NCBI GenBank assembly: GCA_934122155.1 | Contig: CAKOVX010000007.1 | Span: 1-64,000 of the forward strand | Source of the DNA: an uncultured Clostridia bacterium | GTDB taxonomy: Bacteria; Bacillota; Clostridia; TANB77; CAG-508 | DNA length: 64,000 bases | Direction of reading: 5' to 3' | Part shown: piece after piece, positions 26,161 through 35,767 of the stretch | Layout of the letters: every line of letters starts with the position of its first letter | How positions within the stretch are numbered: the stretch's first letter is position 1 | Notes under the pieces: model-generated | Databases searched by the model: none | What the model was told of the DNA's origin: nothing | Seen by the model: the letters and a program-made list of their open reading frames with translations, nothing else | Made by a program: the position numbers and the translations under genes

Positions 26161-27546
26161 TTGGCAAATTTAGATGAATTAAAACATTATAAAAATATAC
26201 ATATGATAGGCATTGGCGGAGTTAGCATGAGTGGCATTGCTGAAATTTTAAAGTTCTGGGGGTTTCATGTAACTGGTTCTGATTCTACTCAATCTGAAAC
26301 AACTGATAAATTAATAGAAAATGGTATTAATGTTGTTATTGGGCATGATTTAGAAAACCTAGCAAAAGCTGATGTTGTAGTATATAGCGCAGCTATAAGA
26401 AAAGATGATATTGAACTTTTAAAAGCTAAAGAGCTAAATATTCCTACTATTGAGAGAGGAACATTTTTAGGAAAGATTACTAAAGCTTTTAATAATAGTA
26501 TTTGTATTTCTGGTACTCATGGAAAAACTACAACTACTTCAATGATTTCTGTATGTTTTTTAGAAGCTCATAAAGACCCTTCTATTCAGGTTGGAGCATA
26601 CTTAAAACAACTTCAAGGAAATTATAGAGTTGGTAATAGTGAATATTTTATTATTGAAGCTTGTGAATATGTTGAAAGTTATTTAAAGCTATTTCCTAGA
26701 ACTGAAGTTATTTTAAATATTGATAATGATCATTTGGACTATTTTGGCACATTAGATAATATAGTTAAGTCATTTGATACATATGTTAAGCTATTGCCTG
26801 AAGATGGTTTATTAGTAATTAATAGTGATGACCCTAATTGTAGAAAAATTGCAAAGGATGCAAAATCTAAAATAATTACATATGCATTAGAAAGTGAAAA
26901 TGCTAATTTTATTGCACGAAACATAAAATTTGATAAAGATGGATTTTCTTGTTTTGATGTTTATTATAATAATAACTTTTATAAGACAATTAAATTGTCT
27001 GTTCCTGGAATGCATAATGTTTTAAATGCTTTAGCTTGTATTGCAGTTTGTAATGAATATGGAATTTCAAAAGAGGATATAAAAAATGCATTGGTAAAAT
27101 ATACAGGAGCACATAGAAGGTTTGAATATGTTGGTCAATTTAATCAAGGTGTTAGTGTTTATGATGATTATGGTCATCACCCTACTGAGATCATGGCAAC
27201 AGCACATGCTTTAAGTCAAAAAAGTCATAGACAATCTTGGGTTGTTTTTCAGCCACATACTTATAGTAGAACTAAAACTTTGTTAGATGACTTTGCAAAA
27301 GCACTACTTAACTTTGATAATGTAATTATTACTGACATTTATGCAGCACGAGAAGATAATGTTTATGGTATTTCTTCTCGAGATTTAGTTGATAAGTTAA
27401 AAACTACTTATAACAAAAGCGCTATATATATGTCTGATTTTAACGAAATTGTAAAATACCTAAAAGATCATACAATAAAAAATGATATTGTATTAACTCT
27501 TGGTGCAGGTACAGTTACTAATATAGGACCTATGTTAGTACAATAA
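26161..27546 (+). CDS. murC: UDP-N-acetylmuramate--L-alanine ligase
   Basis: 461 residues. N-terminal dinucleotide-like motif GIGGVSMSGIAEIL (17-30), ATP loop SGTHGKTTTT (117-126), central EACEYVES, and C-terminal YDDYGHHPTEI. Adds L-Ala to UDP-MurNAc in the cytoplasm, the first peptide step of peptidoglycan synthesis. Starts at TTG 26161 with AAAGGAG nine bases upstream. It stands alone, with its own promoter and terminator. Confidence 0.97.
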   Translation: MANLDELKHYKNIHMIGIGGVSMSGIAEILKFWGFHVTGSDSTQSETTDKLIENGINVVIGHDLENLAKADVVVYSAAIRKDDIELLKAKELNIPTIERGTFLGKITKAFNNSICISGTHGKTTTTSMISVCFLEAHKDPSIQVGAYLKQLQGNYRVGNSEYFIIEACEYVESYLKLFPRTEVILNIDNDHLDYFGTLDNIVKSFDTYVKLLPEDGLLVINSDDPNCRKIAKDAKSKIITYALESENANFIARNIKFDKDGFSCFDVYYNNNFYKTIKLSVPGMHNVLNALACIAVCNEYGISKEDIKNALVKYTGAHRRFEYVGQFNQGVSVYDDYGHHPTEIMATAHALSQKSHRQSWVVFQPHTYSRTKTLLDDFAKALLNFDNVIITDIYAAREDNVYGISSRDLVDKLKTTYNKSAIYMSDFNEIVKYLKDHTIKNDIVLTLGAGTVTNIGPMLVQ

Positions 27547-27573
27547 AAAATGGTACATAATGTACCATTTTTT
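27545..27573 (+). terminator. Terminator of murC
   Basis: 13-bp perfect stem AAAAAATGGTACA / TGTACCATTTTTT with a three-base loop; works in both directions. Confidence 0.9.
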
Positions 27574-27586
27574 ATTTTTGTATAGA

Positions 27587-28720
27587 TTATTGTATATTAT
27601 AATTATTAGTTGATAATTTTGGATAAGTAAATTTTATGCTGTTTTCTGAAAGGGTTCCATTTTCAGTGTGGTTTTTAAAGAATTCCTCAGACCCCTTTAA
27701 AAAGTATTTATATTTTTGATCTTCGCTTAATGTTTGATCTCCATTTATAATCGGGTCATCCCAAGTAACATCAATTGCATACCAATTTTCGTCAATTTGT
27801 ACATAGTCCCATGCATGTACCTCAGTATTTCCTGTTGTATTTTGTGCAGTTCCTGCTACTAGCACACAAGGCACTCCTATTTGCTCCATTATATATTTAA
27901 AACTTCTTGCATATCCCTCACATACTGCCTTTTTATCATGTAATGCCCCATATATGTTATATTTATTGCTTTTTTCCTCTTCTGATTGATCATATTCTAT
28001 AACACTTACTAGCCAGTCATGCACTTTTTTTACTTTTTGAATATTTGTATCATTTTTTGTTTGTTCTTTAATTTGTTTTGTAATATTGTTTATATATTTT
28101 TCTGCCTTTTCTATTGTTTCTTGGTTTTGAAAATCATTTTGTAAATAGTTGCCTGAGTTAACTGGACCTATTGATATATAATATGTTGTTATTCCACCTA
28201 AAGATCTGCTCTCTTTTATTAAATTTATTTTGTTTATATCTATATAAAACAAGTCATTTTGATCATATGAAAATGCATTCCAAGCTGACTGAAAAGCTGT
28301 ATTCAAAGTTTCTTCTCCATTTTCTGAATGTAAAAGTGTATTAAAACTTGTTCCAAAATCAAATACATATGTCCCAGTTTTTAGCTTGTCCTTTTCTTGT
28401 TGTAGTTTGTTGTATATTGACTTTCCATATGTGTCTAATTGGCTATAATAATAATTTTCAGTAGTTGTTGGTTTAGTTATTGGCTCACTTACTATATTTT
28501 CATCTATCGGAGTTGAATTTTCATTTGGTGTATTAGTAGTATTGTTGTTTTCTATTTCATTTATATTTGATTCAATATTTGTATTTTGTACATTGCTTTC
28601 ATTCGCGTTTGTTTGCTTTTTTTGGTTTAGCATTTGTTGCATTACAACTATACCTGCTGCTATTGCTATTATTAAAATTGCTATTATTACAATAGTTATT
28701 ATAAATGTTCTTTTTTTCAT
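27587..28720 (-). CDS. Membrane-anchored transglutaminase-like domain protein
   Basis: 377 residues. An N-terminal membrane anchor (about 5-27) is followed by an Asn/Thr-rich linker (about 35-90) and, at the C-terminus, a transglutaminase-core domain: AVCEGYAR (Cys about 264), EVHAWDYV (His about 301) and YAIDVTWDDP (Asp about 317) form the Cys-His-Asp triad. Predicted to act outside the membrane, as protease or crosslinker; the substrate is unknown. It lies 31 bases downstream of spoIVB on the same strand, so the two may be co-transcribed. Confidence 0.88.
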   Translation of the reverse strand: MKKRTFIITIVIIAILIIAIAAGIVVMQQMLNQKKQTNANESNVQNTNIESNINEIENNNTTNTPNENSTPIDENIVSEPITKPTTTENYYYSQLDTYGKSIYNKLQQEKDKLKTGTYVFDFGTSFNTLLHSENGEETLNTAFQSAWNAFSYDQNDLFYIDINKINLIKESRSLGGITTYYISIGPVNSGNYLQNDFQNQETIEKAEKYINNITKQIKEQTKNDTNIQKVKKVHDWLVSVIEYDQSEEEKSNKYNIYGALHDKKAVCEGYARSFKYIMEQIGVPCVLVAGTAQNTTGNTEVHAWDYVQIDENWYAIDVTWDDPIINGDQTLSEDQKYKYFLKGSEEFFKNHTENGTLSENSIKFTYPKLSTNNYNIQ

Positions 28721-28751
28721 TTTTACCTCACAAAATTACTATATTATATTT

Positions 28752-29969
28752 TTACTCTGTTTCTCTCATCTGTTTTAGCATTATATCTGCAAATACACCA
28801 TACCCCATAGTCGAATCATTTACAAGTACATGTGTAACTGCTCCTACAAATTTTCCATTTTGTATTATTGGTGCACCACTCATTCCTTGAATTATTCCTC
28901 CTGTTTTTTCAATTAGTTTTTGGTCTGTTACCTTAATTAGCATACTTTTATTATCTTTATTATTATTTACAAAAACTTTTTGAATTTCTATATCAAAATG
29001 CTCTTTTTTTCCATTTTCTAGTTCACAAATAATTTGTGCTTTTCCTGTTTTTATTTCTTCTCGTAATGCTACATCTATTGCTTTTTGTTCTGATATATTT
29101 ATATATGGTGTTTTTTCTAGAGTTCCAAAAACTCCAAAGCTTGTATTTTTAGAAATTTTTCCAATTGTATGTCCTGATTCTATTGTACCTCTTATTTCTC
29201 CCGGTGCTCCTCTTCTGCCTTTTGTAATACTTACTATATTTGTAGTTACCAATTCACCATTTGCAATTTTTATAAGTTCTGATGTGTCTATATCTATTAT
29301 TCCATGTCCTAATGTAGCAAACATATTAGAATCTGGCTCATAAAAAGTTAGTGTTCCTACCCCTGCTGCTGCATCTCTAACCCATAAGCCTATTTTATAT
29401 TTGTTTTCATTGTTTTTTACTGGAGTTATACTAGTAGTAACCGTTTTTTCATCTCTTATATATTTTACAGATATTTTATTTCCATCACATTTATCAACTG
29501 CATTTATTAAATCATCTGTATTTTCTATTTGGTCTTGGTCTATTTGTACAATTCTATCTCCTTCTTTTATTCCAGAGTTTTCATATGGTTTTTTCCCATT
29601 TATTTCAGACATTCCAACTACTAAAACTCCATCTGTATACAATTTCATACCAATTGTACTCCCAATTGGTATGACTTTTGTATTTGGAATAACGTCTACT
29701 TGTATATTTTTTAAAGAAAACAAATTAAATAAGCTTAACTTGAGATTTATTTTTCCTGATTCATTTAATTTTGTTTTATTTATATTGCTTGCTGTTTGTA
29801 TTGTTGATGATTTATTGGTTTGCTTTATTGAAAGTCCAAGAAGTGTATATATATTAAGTTTTTCACCTTGTATTATTATATAATTGTCTGGAGTTAAACT
29901 AATATTGCAAACATAAGCAAATACTAATAATAATATAATAATTATAACTATTTTTTTAATTAAATTCAT
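28752..29969 (-). CDS. spoIVB: SpoIVB-family serine peptidase (S55)
   Basis: 405 residues from MNLIKKIVIII: a membrane anchor, then a PDZ domain (about 110-190, with YENSGIKEGDRIVQIDQDQI) and the S55 peptidase with FATLGHGIID (His) and GMSGAPII (Ser, about 363). In B. subtilis SpoIVB is secreted from the forespore and cuts SpoIVFA to trigger sigma-K processing. The frame extends ten codons upstream, but AAGGAG lies seven bases before ATG 29969. Confidence 0.93.
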   Translation of the reverse strand: MNLIKKIVIIIILLLVFAYVCNISLTPDNYIIIQGEKLNIYTLLGLSIKQTNKSSTIQTASNINKTKLNESGKINLKLSLFNLFSLKNIQVDVIPNTKVIPIGSTIGMKLYTDGVLVVGMSEINGKKPYENSGIKEGDRIVQIDQDQIENTDDLINAVDKCDGNKISVKYIRDEKTVTTSITPVKNNENKYKIGLWVRDAAAGVGTLTFYEPDSNMFATLGHGIIDIDTSELIKIANGELVTTNIVSITKGRRGAPGEIRGTIESGHTIGKISKNTSFGVFGTLEKTPYINISEQKAIDVALREEIKTGKAQIICELENGKKEHFDIEIQKVFVNNNKDNKSMLIKVTDQKLIEKTGGIIQGMSGAPIIQNGKFVGAVTHVLVNDSTMGYGVFADIMLKQMRETE

Positions 29970-29999
29970 ATGGTCACTCCTTTTTATTAGAGTAACCAT
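29970..29999 (-). promoter_or_regulatory. Hairpin around the spoIVB ribosome binding site
   Basis: In transcript sense ATGGTTACTC pairs with GAGTGACCAT (one G-U pair), loop of ten bases. The AAGGAG site spans loop and stem and the start codon follows at once, so the fold could hide the site. Confidence 0.5.
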
Positions 30000-30041
30000 A
30001 TTTTTATTTTTTAAACACTTTTAATTGTACTTTTTGTACTG

Positions 30042-33000
30042 TTATTTGCTTTTTACTTTTACAAATACAAGTTTTTCTATTTCTTCTCCTGGTTGAAGTT
30101 TTCCTTTCCAATTATATGTTAATGTACTATCTACATAGTAATTAAAGTATCTATTAACATAATATCTATCTTTACTATATCTTCTATATTTAGGATCTCT
30201 TTCTCTGTAATAATTACTATATTTTGTATTAATTGAATTTGTCCACCAATTTTGTCCTAGCTGATCTTCTTGTGTATCATTATCTCCCATCCATATTCCA
30301 TTTAAGTCTGATAAAAATGTTAATTCAAGCTTGATATCACTATAATTTACAGTCATTTTTTGTAAGTCTTGATCATATGATGTACTTGTTTTATAAGTAC
30401 GTCTTACACGATATCTGTTTCGTACATTTTCTATTGAGTCACAATATGTAGATACCCCATAGTCAACTGAATAAGAATTTGGATTTTTTATTATATATTT
30501 TAATGTTATACAATCTGCTCTTTCTTCATCTATTTCAAGTTTGACATCTATGTTACCCTGTTTTCTAATTTTAAAACCAGTGTTTCCATTAGTAACAGAA
30601 TTAAATGATCTATAATTTGAAGAAATTCTTTCTTTAATATCAAACCTCATTTGGTCATTTTGATATGGATATTCTATATAGTAGTCCTCTTTAACTATTA
30701 CCTGGCATTGTTGATTACATACACTTCCATCTGCTGCTCTAACAGTTATTGTTACTTTTCCTCTATCTATTGCTGTAACAGTTCCGTCTTGGCTTACCTG
30801 TGCTATACTCTCATCACTACTGCTCCATATTAATTTTGTTGTTGGCTTATCAGGAGTTATTTGTGCAGTTATCTTCTTTTTGTCTTTTCTATACATTTCT
30901 ATTAAGTTAGTTGAAATAGTTATATTTCTTTTTAATACTTTGATTTTGCATTTTTGTGTTGATTGTATTCCACTTCCATCTTGTGCGGTTGCAATTATTT
31001 CTGTTTCACCAACAGATACCGCTGTAACAGTTCCATTTTGATCTACCTTTGCTACATCTTCATTTATACTATCCCATCTTATATTTTTATCTTGAGCTTC
31101 ATCTGGTAAAACAGTTGCAGATATATGAGTTGTTTCTCCAGAATATAATGAAACTTCTTTTGGTGTTAGTATTATTTCTTGTATTTTCTTTGGTACTACT
31201 GTTACTGTACATCTTGCTGTCACATTGCTTCCATCTGTTGCACTTACTATGATACTAGTTGTTCCAACTTTCTTACCTGTTATTACTCCATCTGCTGTTA
31301 CTGTCGCAATGCTTTCATCTTCACTTGTATATATTACTTCTTTCTTAGTTATGTTTTCTGGGTAAACCTTTGCTGTTATTTTACGTGTAGCATCTACTGC
31401 AAGAATTACATTTGTTTTATCTAATGTTATAGCTGTTGCTAATACTGGCTTAATTGTTACAGTTACTTTACATCTAGCAGTTACACCACTTCCGTCTTCT
31501 GCGGTAGCTGTTATATAAGCTTCTCCAGCATTTACAGCTGTAATTCTTCCTGTCTCATATTCCACTTCAGCAACATTTTCATTGCTACTCGTCCATCCTA
31601 CTGTTTTATTTGTTGCATTATCTGGTTCTACATTATATGTTGGTGTATATTTTTCTCCAACATACATCAATAATTCTTCTGGGTCTATTGTTATTTTACT
31701 TACTTTTTCATCTACTACTGTTATGTAGCAATCTGCACTTGCATAACTTCCGTCTTGTGCTGTAACAGTAATCTTTGCTTTACCCTCTCTAATTGCTGTC
31801 ACTTTGCCTTGTTCATCTACTGTTACTACATTTGTGTCATCACTATACCAAGCAAGTTTAGTTCCAGCAGGTTTTACTGTTGCCCTCAAATATCTAGACT
31901 CTCTTTTATGCATTTCTATGCTAATTGGTTCTACTGTTACTTCTGTTTTTTCTTTCACATCACTGTTTATGTCAGCTTCTTTTACTCCATTAATTGAATC
32001 CATTTCAACTTGATATAAATCATATGATTCTCGTGCTAGAGCTTTAATATATTCTTCTCTAATCTTTTTGAATCTTTCATTTTCAGTTCCTGGTTTTGAG
32101 GCATCATATTTTACTTTTTCAGAGTCACTTGCTTCATCGTATTCTTTTATTTGCCCTTGTAGTACTTGTTCAGTAGTAAACGCATCTGATGCATTTACTA
32201 TACAATAATAGCATGCTGTTATTTTTTTGTCTGCTATATTTTGAGGGTAAAAATACATATAATTGTTTTCTGATATTCTAACTGTTTGCCTTATAAGGTT
32301 AATGTTAGAATATGCTACAACTATTGGGTCTGTTAATTCTTCTAATAAATGTTTACATCCTACAAAGTGATATTCCCTTGCTTCAGTTGTTGGGTTTTGA
32401 GTTATAACATAAACATTTTCTTTTTTTACATTTTCTTCATTATTATTATTTGTTAATACACAATAATTATTATAATATTTATGTCCTATTGGTATTCCTT
32501 GCAAAAGCGAAATAACAGACACATTATTTGTTATCTTTTCCCAGTCGGTCTCTAACAAACTTGGTAAACTAAAATCATAACTATTACTTGAATATAAGTT
32601 ATATTGTGCTATTGCTGTTATTAAATTTGATTCTATTGAATTTTTTATAACTGCTCTACGGTTCTCATTAAAGACTGAGTATGCCATTAATGGATTGTTG
32701 TTTGAACTAGCTACAAAAATTTCATCTCTACCTGTGTTTACATCAAAGTTTATTTTTGCTCCATTTTCATCAATTGCATTATTTTGTGATATACCTTTTG
32801 TTAAGTTTGCAACTTGCTCACTAAACATTTTTGCATTATAGTAATATTCGAATGCGCTTGTGCTATGTAGAGCTCCATCATAAGTTCTATTAGTTAAGTA
32901 TTGAAACATTTTTGCATTAGATACAGAGTTTGTTACATATTGCTTGGCATAATTTTGATATGTAAAATACATTTTAGATAAAGCAGTTGATGTTTTTTCA

Positions 33001-33788
33001 TAATATATTTTTTGTCCATTATATGTAAGATAATTGTAATCACCTTTTGAACCATCTGCAAATAATAAATGTTCTGTTAAAACTTCTGGTCCTATTGTTA
33101 TTGTGTCATCATCATCATGTTTTTCATGTATGTCATATGTCAACTTCCAATTTCTAGGTGTTCCCATTATATTTCCTGCTGTATCAACTAAATTGTTTGA
33201 TATATTTACACTATTAGGATTTATTAAGTATCCAGATAATGTTTTATACACTTTTTGTCCATCAACTGTAAATGTACCATAAATTGTAATTGCATTATCT
33301 AAAGTATAGTTTACAACAAATTCCCTTGATGAATCTTTATACCTGCAAGCATAATATATGTATGGCTTTAAGCCATAATTTGCATTAGCATCATTTTCAT
33401 TTGTATATATTGTTCCTCCGTTTTCTGGATACATATTATCGTATTTGCTATATATATAATATCCATCATATAATGTATATACTAATGCTGGTGTATATGC
33501 CTGCATTTCTTCTTGTGTTAGGTATTCATTATTTGACATTGAATTATAAAATGTTTTAATTGATGCTTCAATATCTCTTATTTTTGAATCACTAACAGTT
33601 GAATATCTATTATTTACTGTATTTATTTGCCAAGCTGTAATAGCGTCATATGTTGCATTTGTTAATTTTGTATCATATTTAGTTTGCAAAGTTATTGTAT
33701 CTATTTGTGAGCCGATATATGATGACATTACCATAGCTATTGGTAAAATTATGATAACAAAAATTACAGCAATATGTTGAATTTTCAT
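30042..33788 (-). CDS. Large membrane-anchored protein with five bacterial Ig-like (BIG2) repeats
   Basis: 1248 residues. An N-terminal helix (about 5-25) is followed by DTKLTNATYDAITAWQINTV, which resembles the start of TadE/TadG-type pilus-associated proteins. Residues about 30-610 are an unrecognised, Tyr/Asn-rich region. Five Ig-like BIG2 repeats of about 83 residues follow (about 618-1035), most with a Trp or Tyr-Ser strand, a late Cys (ADCYITV, ARCKVTV, ARCTVTV, QKCKIKV, QQCQVIV) and the typical QDGS. An unrecognised domain ends the protein. Probably the surface tip or adhesin of the Tad-like apparatus, inferred from position at the end of that locus. Confidence 0.82.
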   Translation of the reverse strand: MKIQHIAVIFVIIILPIAMVMSSYIGSQIDTITLQTKYDTKLTNATYDAITAWQINTVNNRYSTVSDSKIRDIEASIKTFYNSMSNNEYLTQEEMQAYTPALVYTLYDGYYIYSKYDNMYPENGGTIYTNENDANANYGLKPYIYYACRYKDSSREFVVNYTLDNAITIYGTFTVDGQKVYKTLSGYLINPNSVNISNNLVDTAGNIMGTPRNWKLTYDIHEKHDDDDTITIGPEVLTEHLLFADGSKGDYNYLTYNGQKIYYEKTSTALSKMYFTYQNYAKQYVTNSVSNAKMFQYLTNRTYDGALHSTSAFEYYYNAKMFSEQVANLTKGISQNNAIDENGAKINFDVNTGRDEIFVASSNNNPLMAYSVFNENRRAVIKNSIESNLITAIAQYNLYSSNSYDFSLPSLLETDWEKITNNVSVISLLQGIPIGHKYYNNYCVLTNNNNEENVKKENVYVITQNPTTEAREYHFVGCKHLLEELTDPIVVAYSNINLIRQTVRISENNYMYFYPQNIADKKITACYYCIVNASDAFTTEQVLQGQIKEYDEASDSEKVKYDASKPGTENERFKKIREEYIKALARESYDLYQVEMDSINGVKEADINSDVKEKTEVTVEPISIEMHKRESRYLRATVKPAGTKLAWYSDDTNVVTVDEQGKVTAIREGKAKITVTAQDGSYASADCYITVVDEKVSKITIDPEELLMYVGEKYTPTYNVEPDNATNKTVGWTSSNENVAEVEYETGRITAVNAGEAYITATAEDGSGVTARCKVTVTIKPVLATAITLDKTNVILAVDATRKITAKVYPENITKKEVIYTSEDESIATVTADGVITGKKVGTTSIIVSATDGSNVTARCTVTVVPKKIQEIILTPKEVSLYSGETTHISATVLPDEAQDKNIRWDSINEDVAKVDQNGTVTAVSVGETEIIATAQDGSGIQSTQKCKIKVLKRNITISTNLIEMYRKDKKKITAQITPDKPTTKLIWSSSDESIAQVSQDGTVTAIDRGKVTITVRAADGSVCNQQCQVIVKEDYYIEYPYQNDQMRFDIKERISSNYRSFNSVTNGNTGFKIRKQGNIDVKLEIDEERADCITLKYIIKNPNSYSVDYGVSTYCDSIENVRNRYRVRRTYKTSTSYDQDLQKMTVNYSDIKLELTFLSDLNGIWMGDNDTQEDQLGQNWWTNSINTKYSNYYRERDPKYRRYSKDRYYVNRYFNYYVDSTLTYNWKGKLQPGEEIEKLVFVKVKSK

Positions 33789-33846
33789 ACCTTTCTCCCA
33801 TTTTATAAATTTATATATATCTGTATGGTATTAGTCTCTATAATTT

Positions 33847-33904
33847 AAAAATAAGGAAGTAGATTTATGCTACTCCCTATTCATAGGGACTTTTTAAAAA
33901 TCCC
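33847..33904 (-). terminator. Terminator with attenuator-like alternative pairings
   Basis: Transcript-sense GGGAGTAG (33870-33877) pairs with CTACTTCC (33855-33862), followed by UUAUUUUU, a terminator just after the gene ending at 33913. The same GGGA can instead pair with TCCC (33886-33890 region), which can also pair with an earlier GGGA (33901-33904). Segments 1:2, 2:3 and 3:4 are thus mutually exclusive. Confidence 0.55.
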
Positions 33905-33912
33905 AAAAATTA

Positions 33913-34437
33913 TTAGTTACTTCCATTTACTGTTACAACTCCACCATGCTTTGCAGCAATTTGGTAAGAGTCGTCTCCACTAAGTTGATAGAAGAAATTT
34001 CTTAGTAATTGAGCTATTGTTTGGTTTGTGTTTTTAACTGTTACTGAAACTAAGTCTCCTTCTTTTAATTTAATTTTTCCATTTTTATTTAATTCTTCTT
34101 CTATTTGACTAGTATATTTGTTATAATATACATTTTCTCCTATTTTGGTTACTTCTGCTTGTGTTACCTTTACTCCTGGATTTTCGTCAAGTTGTTGTAT
34201 TTGCATTTCAACATCAAATGAATTTCCTGTTGCTGAAATAGTTTGTACATATTTTTCATAATCATCTAGTGTAATTTTTCCTGTTGTTCTAATTTTATCT
34301 ACAAACTCATTTGTTGTAGTTGATACTGTTAATTGTGAAATATCATCTGTTCTTTCTGATAATGACATAAGCGGAAAAACAAACATTAAAATTGCTGCCA
34401 AAAATATAGCTATAATTGTAATTAAACTATCTCCCAT
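33913..34437 (-). CDS. Tad-locus membrane-anchored protein, 174 residues
   Basis: Family not recognised. A single N-terminal hydrophobic helix (about 4-25) opens the protein without a long signal region, then a soluble domain rich in Thr and Asn. This layout matches the neighbouring MENASKAL proteins and TadE/F-like pseudopilins, so a minor pilus subunit is inferred. AAGGAG precedes ATG 34437. It ends the gene cluster before a terminator. Confidence 0.7.
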   Translation of the reverse strand: MGDSLITIIAIFLAAILMFVFPLMSLSERTDDISQLTVSTTTNEFVDKIRTTGKITLDDYEKYVQTISATGNSFDVEMQIQQLDENPGVKVTQAEVTKIGENVYYNKYTSQIEEELNKNGKIKLKEGDLVSVTVKNTNQTIAQLLRNFFYQLSGDDSYQIAAKHGGVVTVNGSN

Positions 34438-34449
34438 AACTAATACTCC

Positions 34450-35121
34450 TTAATTTTGTAATTGATATATAATAACTCTTTTTTTTCTATTCTTTAGTAG
34501 TGTGTTTGTATTATTTTCATTATTTGCAGAAATATTATATGTATACTCACCTAAAGTTTCTTTAAACTTTTTGTCTGAGTACTTACTTATAAAACCTGTA
34601 TATGTATATTTTTTGCCACTATTATCTTTATAAGCAAATGTTCCCCCAAATAGAAAAGCATCTAAATTTTCTTTATAATCTGCTGATGTTCCTACCCAAG
34701 GTTCATGTCTTATAGTTTCTTCATCAACATCAAATGAACATACTGGATTATTATTACTATTATTTTTATAATATTTGCCTATTACCTTAATGTCAGTATT
34801 TGCATCAGCCCACAAATTTATATCGTCCATTTGGCTTTCATATAAATTAAGTGGCTCTCCATTTTTATCAAGAAATAGTACAGTATAATTTTCTTTATAA
34901 TATTTATAAAGGGTAGGAATAATGTTTTCCAACCCTACAATTCTAGTTTTTTCTTCGTTTGTAGTTATTTTATATTCATAATACTTGGTATTATCAGTAC
35001 CTTCAATAACTATTTTTGATACTTGATTCAGTTGAGAAAACATTGTAATAGCAATTGTAAGTGCCATGGTAAACACCAATACAGCAAAAGCTATTTTTAA
35101 AGCATCTGTTGCGTTTTCCAT
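34450..35121 (-). CDS. MENAT-type pseudopilin-like protein
   Basis: 223 residues. Starts MENATDALKIAFAVLVFTMA, a variant of the MENASKAL opening shared with three neighbours, followed by one hydrophobic helix and a soluble domain. A pseudopilin role is inferred from position in the Tad-like locus. Ribosome binding site is weak (AGGA at a distance), so translation may be coupled to the preceding gene. Confidence 0.72.
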   Translation of the reverse strand: MENATDALKIAFAVLVFTMALTIAITMFSQLNQVSKIVIEGTDNTKYYEYKITTNEEKTRIVGLENIIPTLYKYYKENYTVLFLDKNGEPLNLYESQMDDINLWADANTDIKVIGKYYKNNSNNNPVCSFDVDEETIRHEPWVGTSADYKENLDAFLFGGTFAYKDNSGKKYTYTGFISKYSDKKFKETLGEYTYNISANNENNTNTLLKNRKKRVIIYQLQN

Positions 35122-35161
35122 ACTTTCTCGTTCCTATCGTTTTTATTTTATTGTTAGCATT

Positions 35162-35614
35162 CTAAGCTTTATCTTCTATTTTAATGCTTATAATCTTTCC
35201 AGATTTTGCTGGTGTCAAAGTAACTGTATACATTTTGCCTGCTTTAATTTGATTTTTTACATCTGTTACTTCTTGATATGTTACTTCATCTGAAATAGAC
35301 GCTTCTGTTTTTTCTTTGCCTTGCTTTCCAGAAGTTCCTTGTGCATAGAATACTGCAATTTGTAATGAAGTGTCATCTGCTTTAGAATTATTATGGTTTC
35401 TTACTAGATCACATAATGCTCTTACTTGAGTACCACTTCTTTGTCCTTCATAATTTAAAAATTGTGAATTATATGCTTGTACCTCTTGTGAGTCCATATT
35501 AACGTCACCCATTACACCTGCTGCTTGTTGATATATAAACATTCCTAACCCTATAATTAAAATTGATAATAAAATTGCTCCTGCTATAATTAGAGCTTTT
35601 GATGCGTTTTCCAT
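35162..35614 (-). CDS. MENASKAL-type pilin-like protein, with own promoter
   Basis: 150 residues from MENASKALIIAGAILLSILI; the frame extends seven codons upstream, but GGAGG sits nine bases before this ATG. One N-terminal helix (about 5-28), then a soluble domain. It is the shortest of the four MENAS/T proteins and the only one with a clear private promoter (35694-35723), so it could be the major subunit. No prepilin cleavage site or peptidase gene is seen. Confidence 0.75.
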   Translation of the reverse strand: MENASKALIIAGAILLSILIIGLGMFIYQQAAGVMGDVNMDSQEVQAYNSQFLNYEGQRSGTQVRALCDLVRNHNNSKADDTSLQIAVFYAQGTSGKQGKEKTEASISDEVTYQEVTDVKNQIKAGKMYTVTLTPAKSGKIISIKIEDKA

Positions 35615-35693
35615 AAAAAATTTCCTCCCTTTCACATTTGTATACTCTTGATTTTGGTTTAAATATTAAAATCTTTTGTTTTCATATGTATTT

Positions 35694-35723
35694 ATTATAA
35701 CACTAAATATTAATATATGTAAA
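35694..35723 (-). promoter_or_regulatory. Promoter inside the Tad-like locus
   Basis: TTTACA (35718-35723), 18-base spacer, TATAAT (35694-35699) preceded by TGT (extended -10). It lies in the 153-base spacer upstream of the gene at 35614. Confidence 0.75.
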
Positions 35724-35767
35724 TACTTTTTTTGTAGAAATTTCTGGTATTTTGAGTTTAAATTATT

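Noticed and set aside
30700..31940. About 250-bp tandem DNA repeats
   Set aside because: They are the coding units of the five BIG2 domains and are diverged at DNA level, not a separate repeat array or CRISPR.
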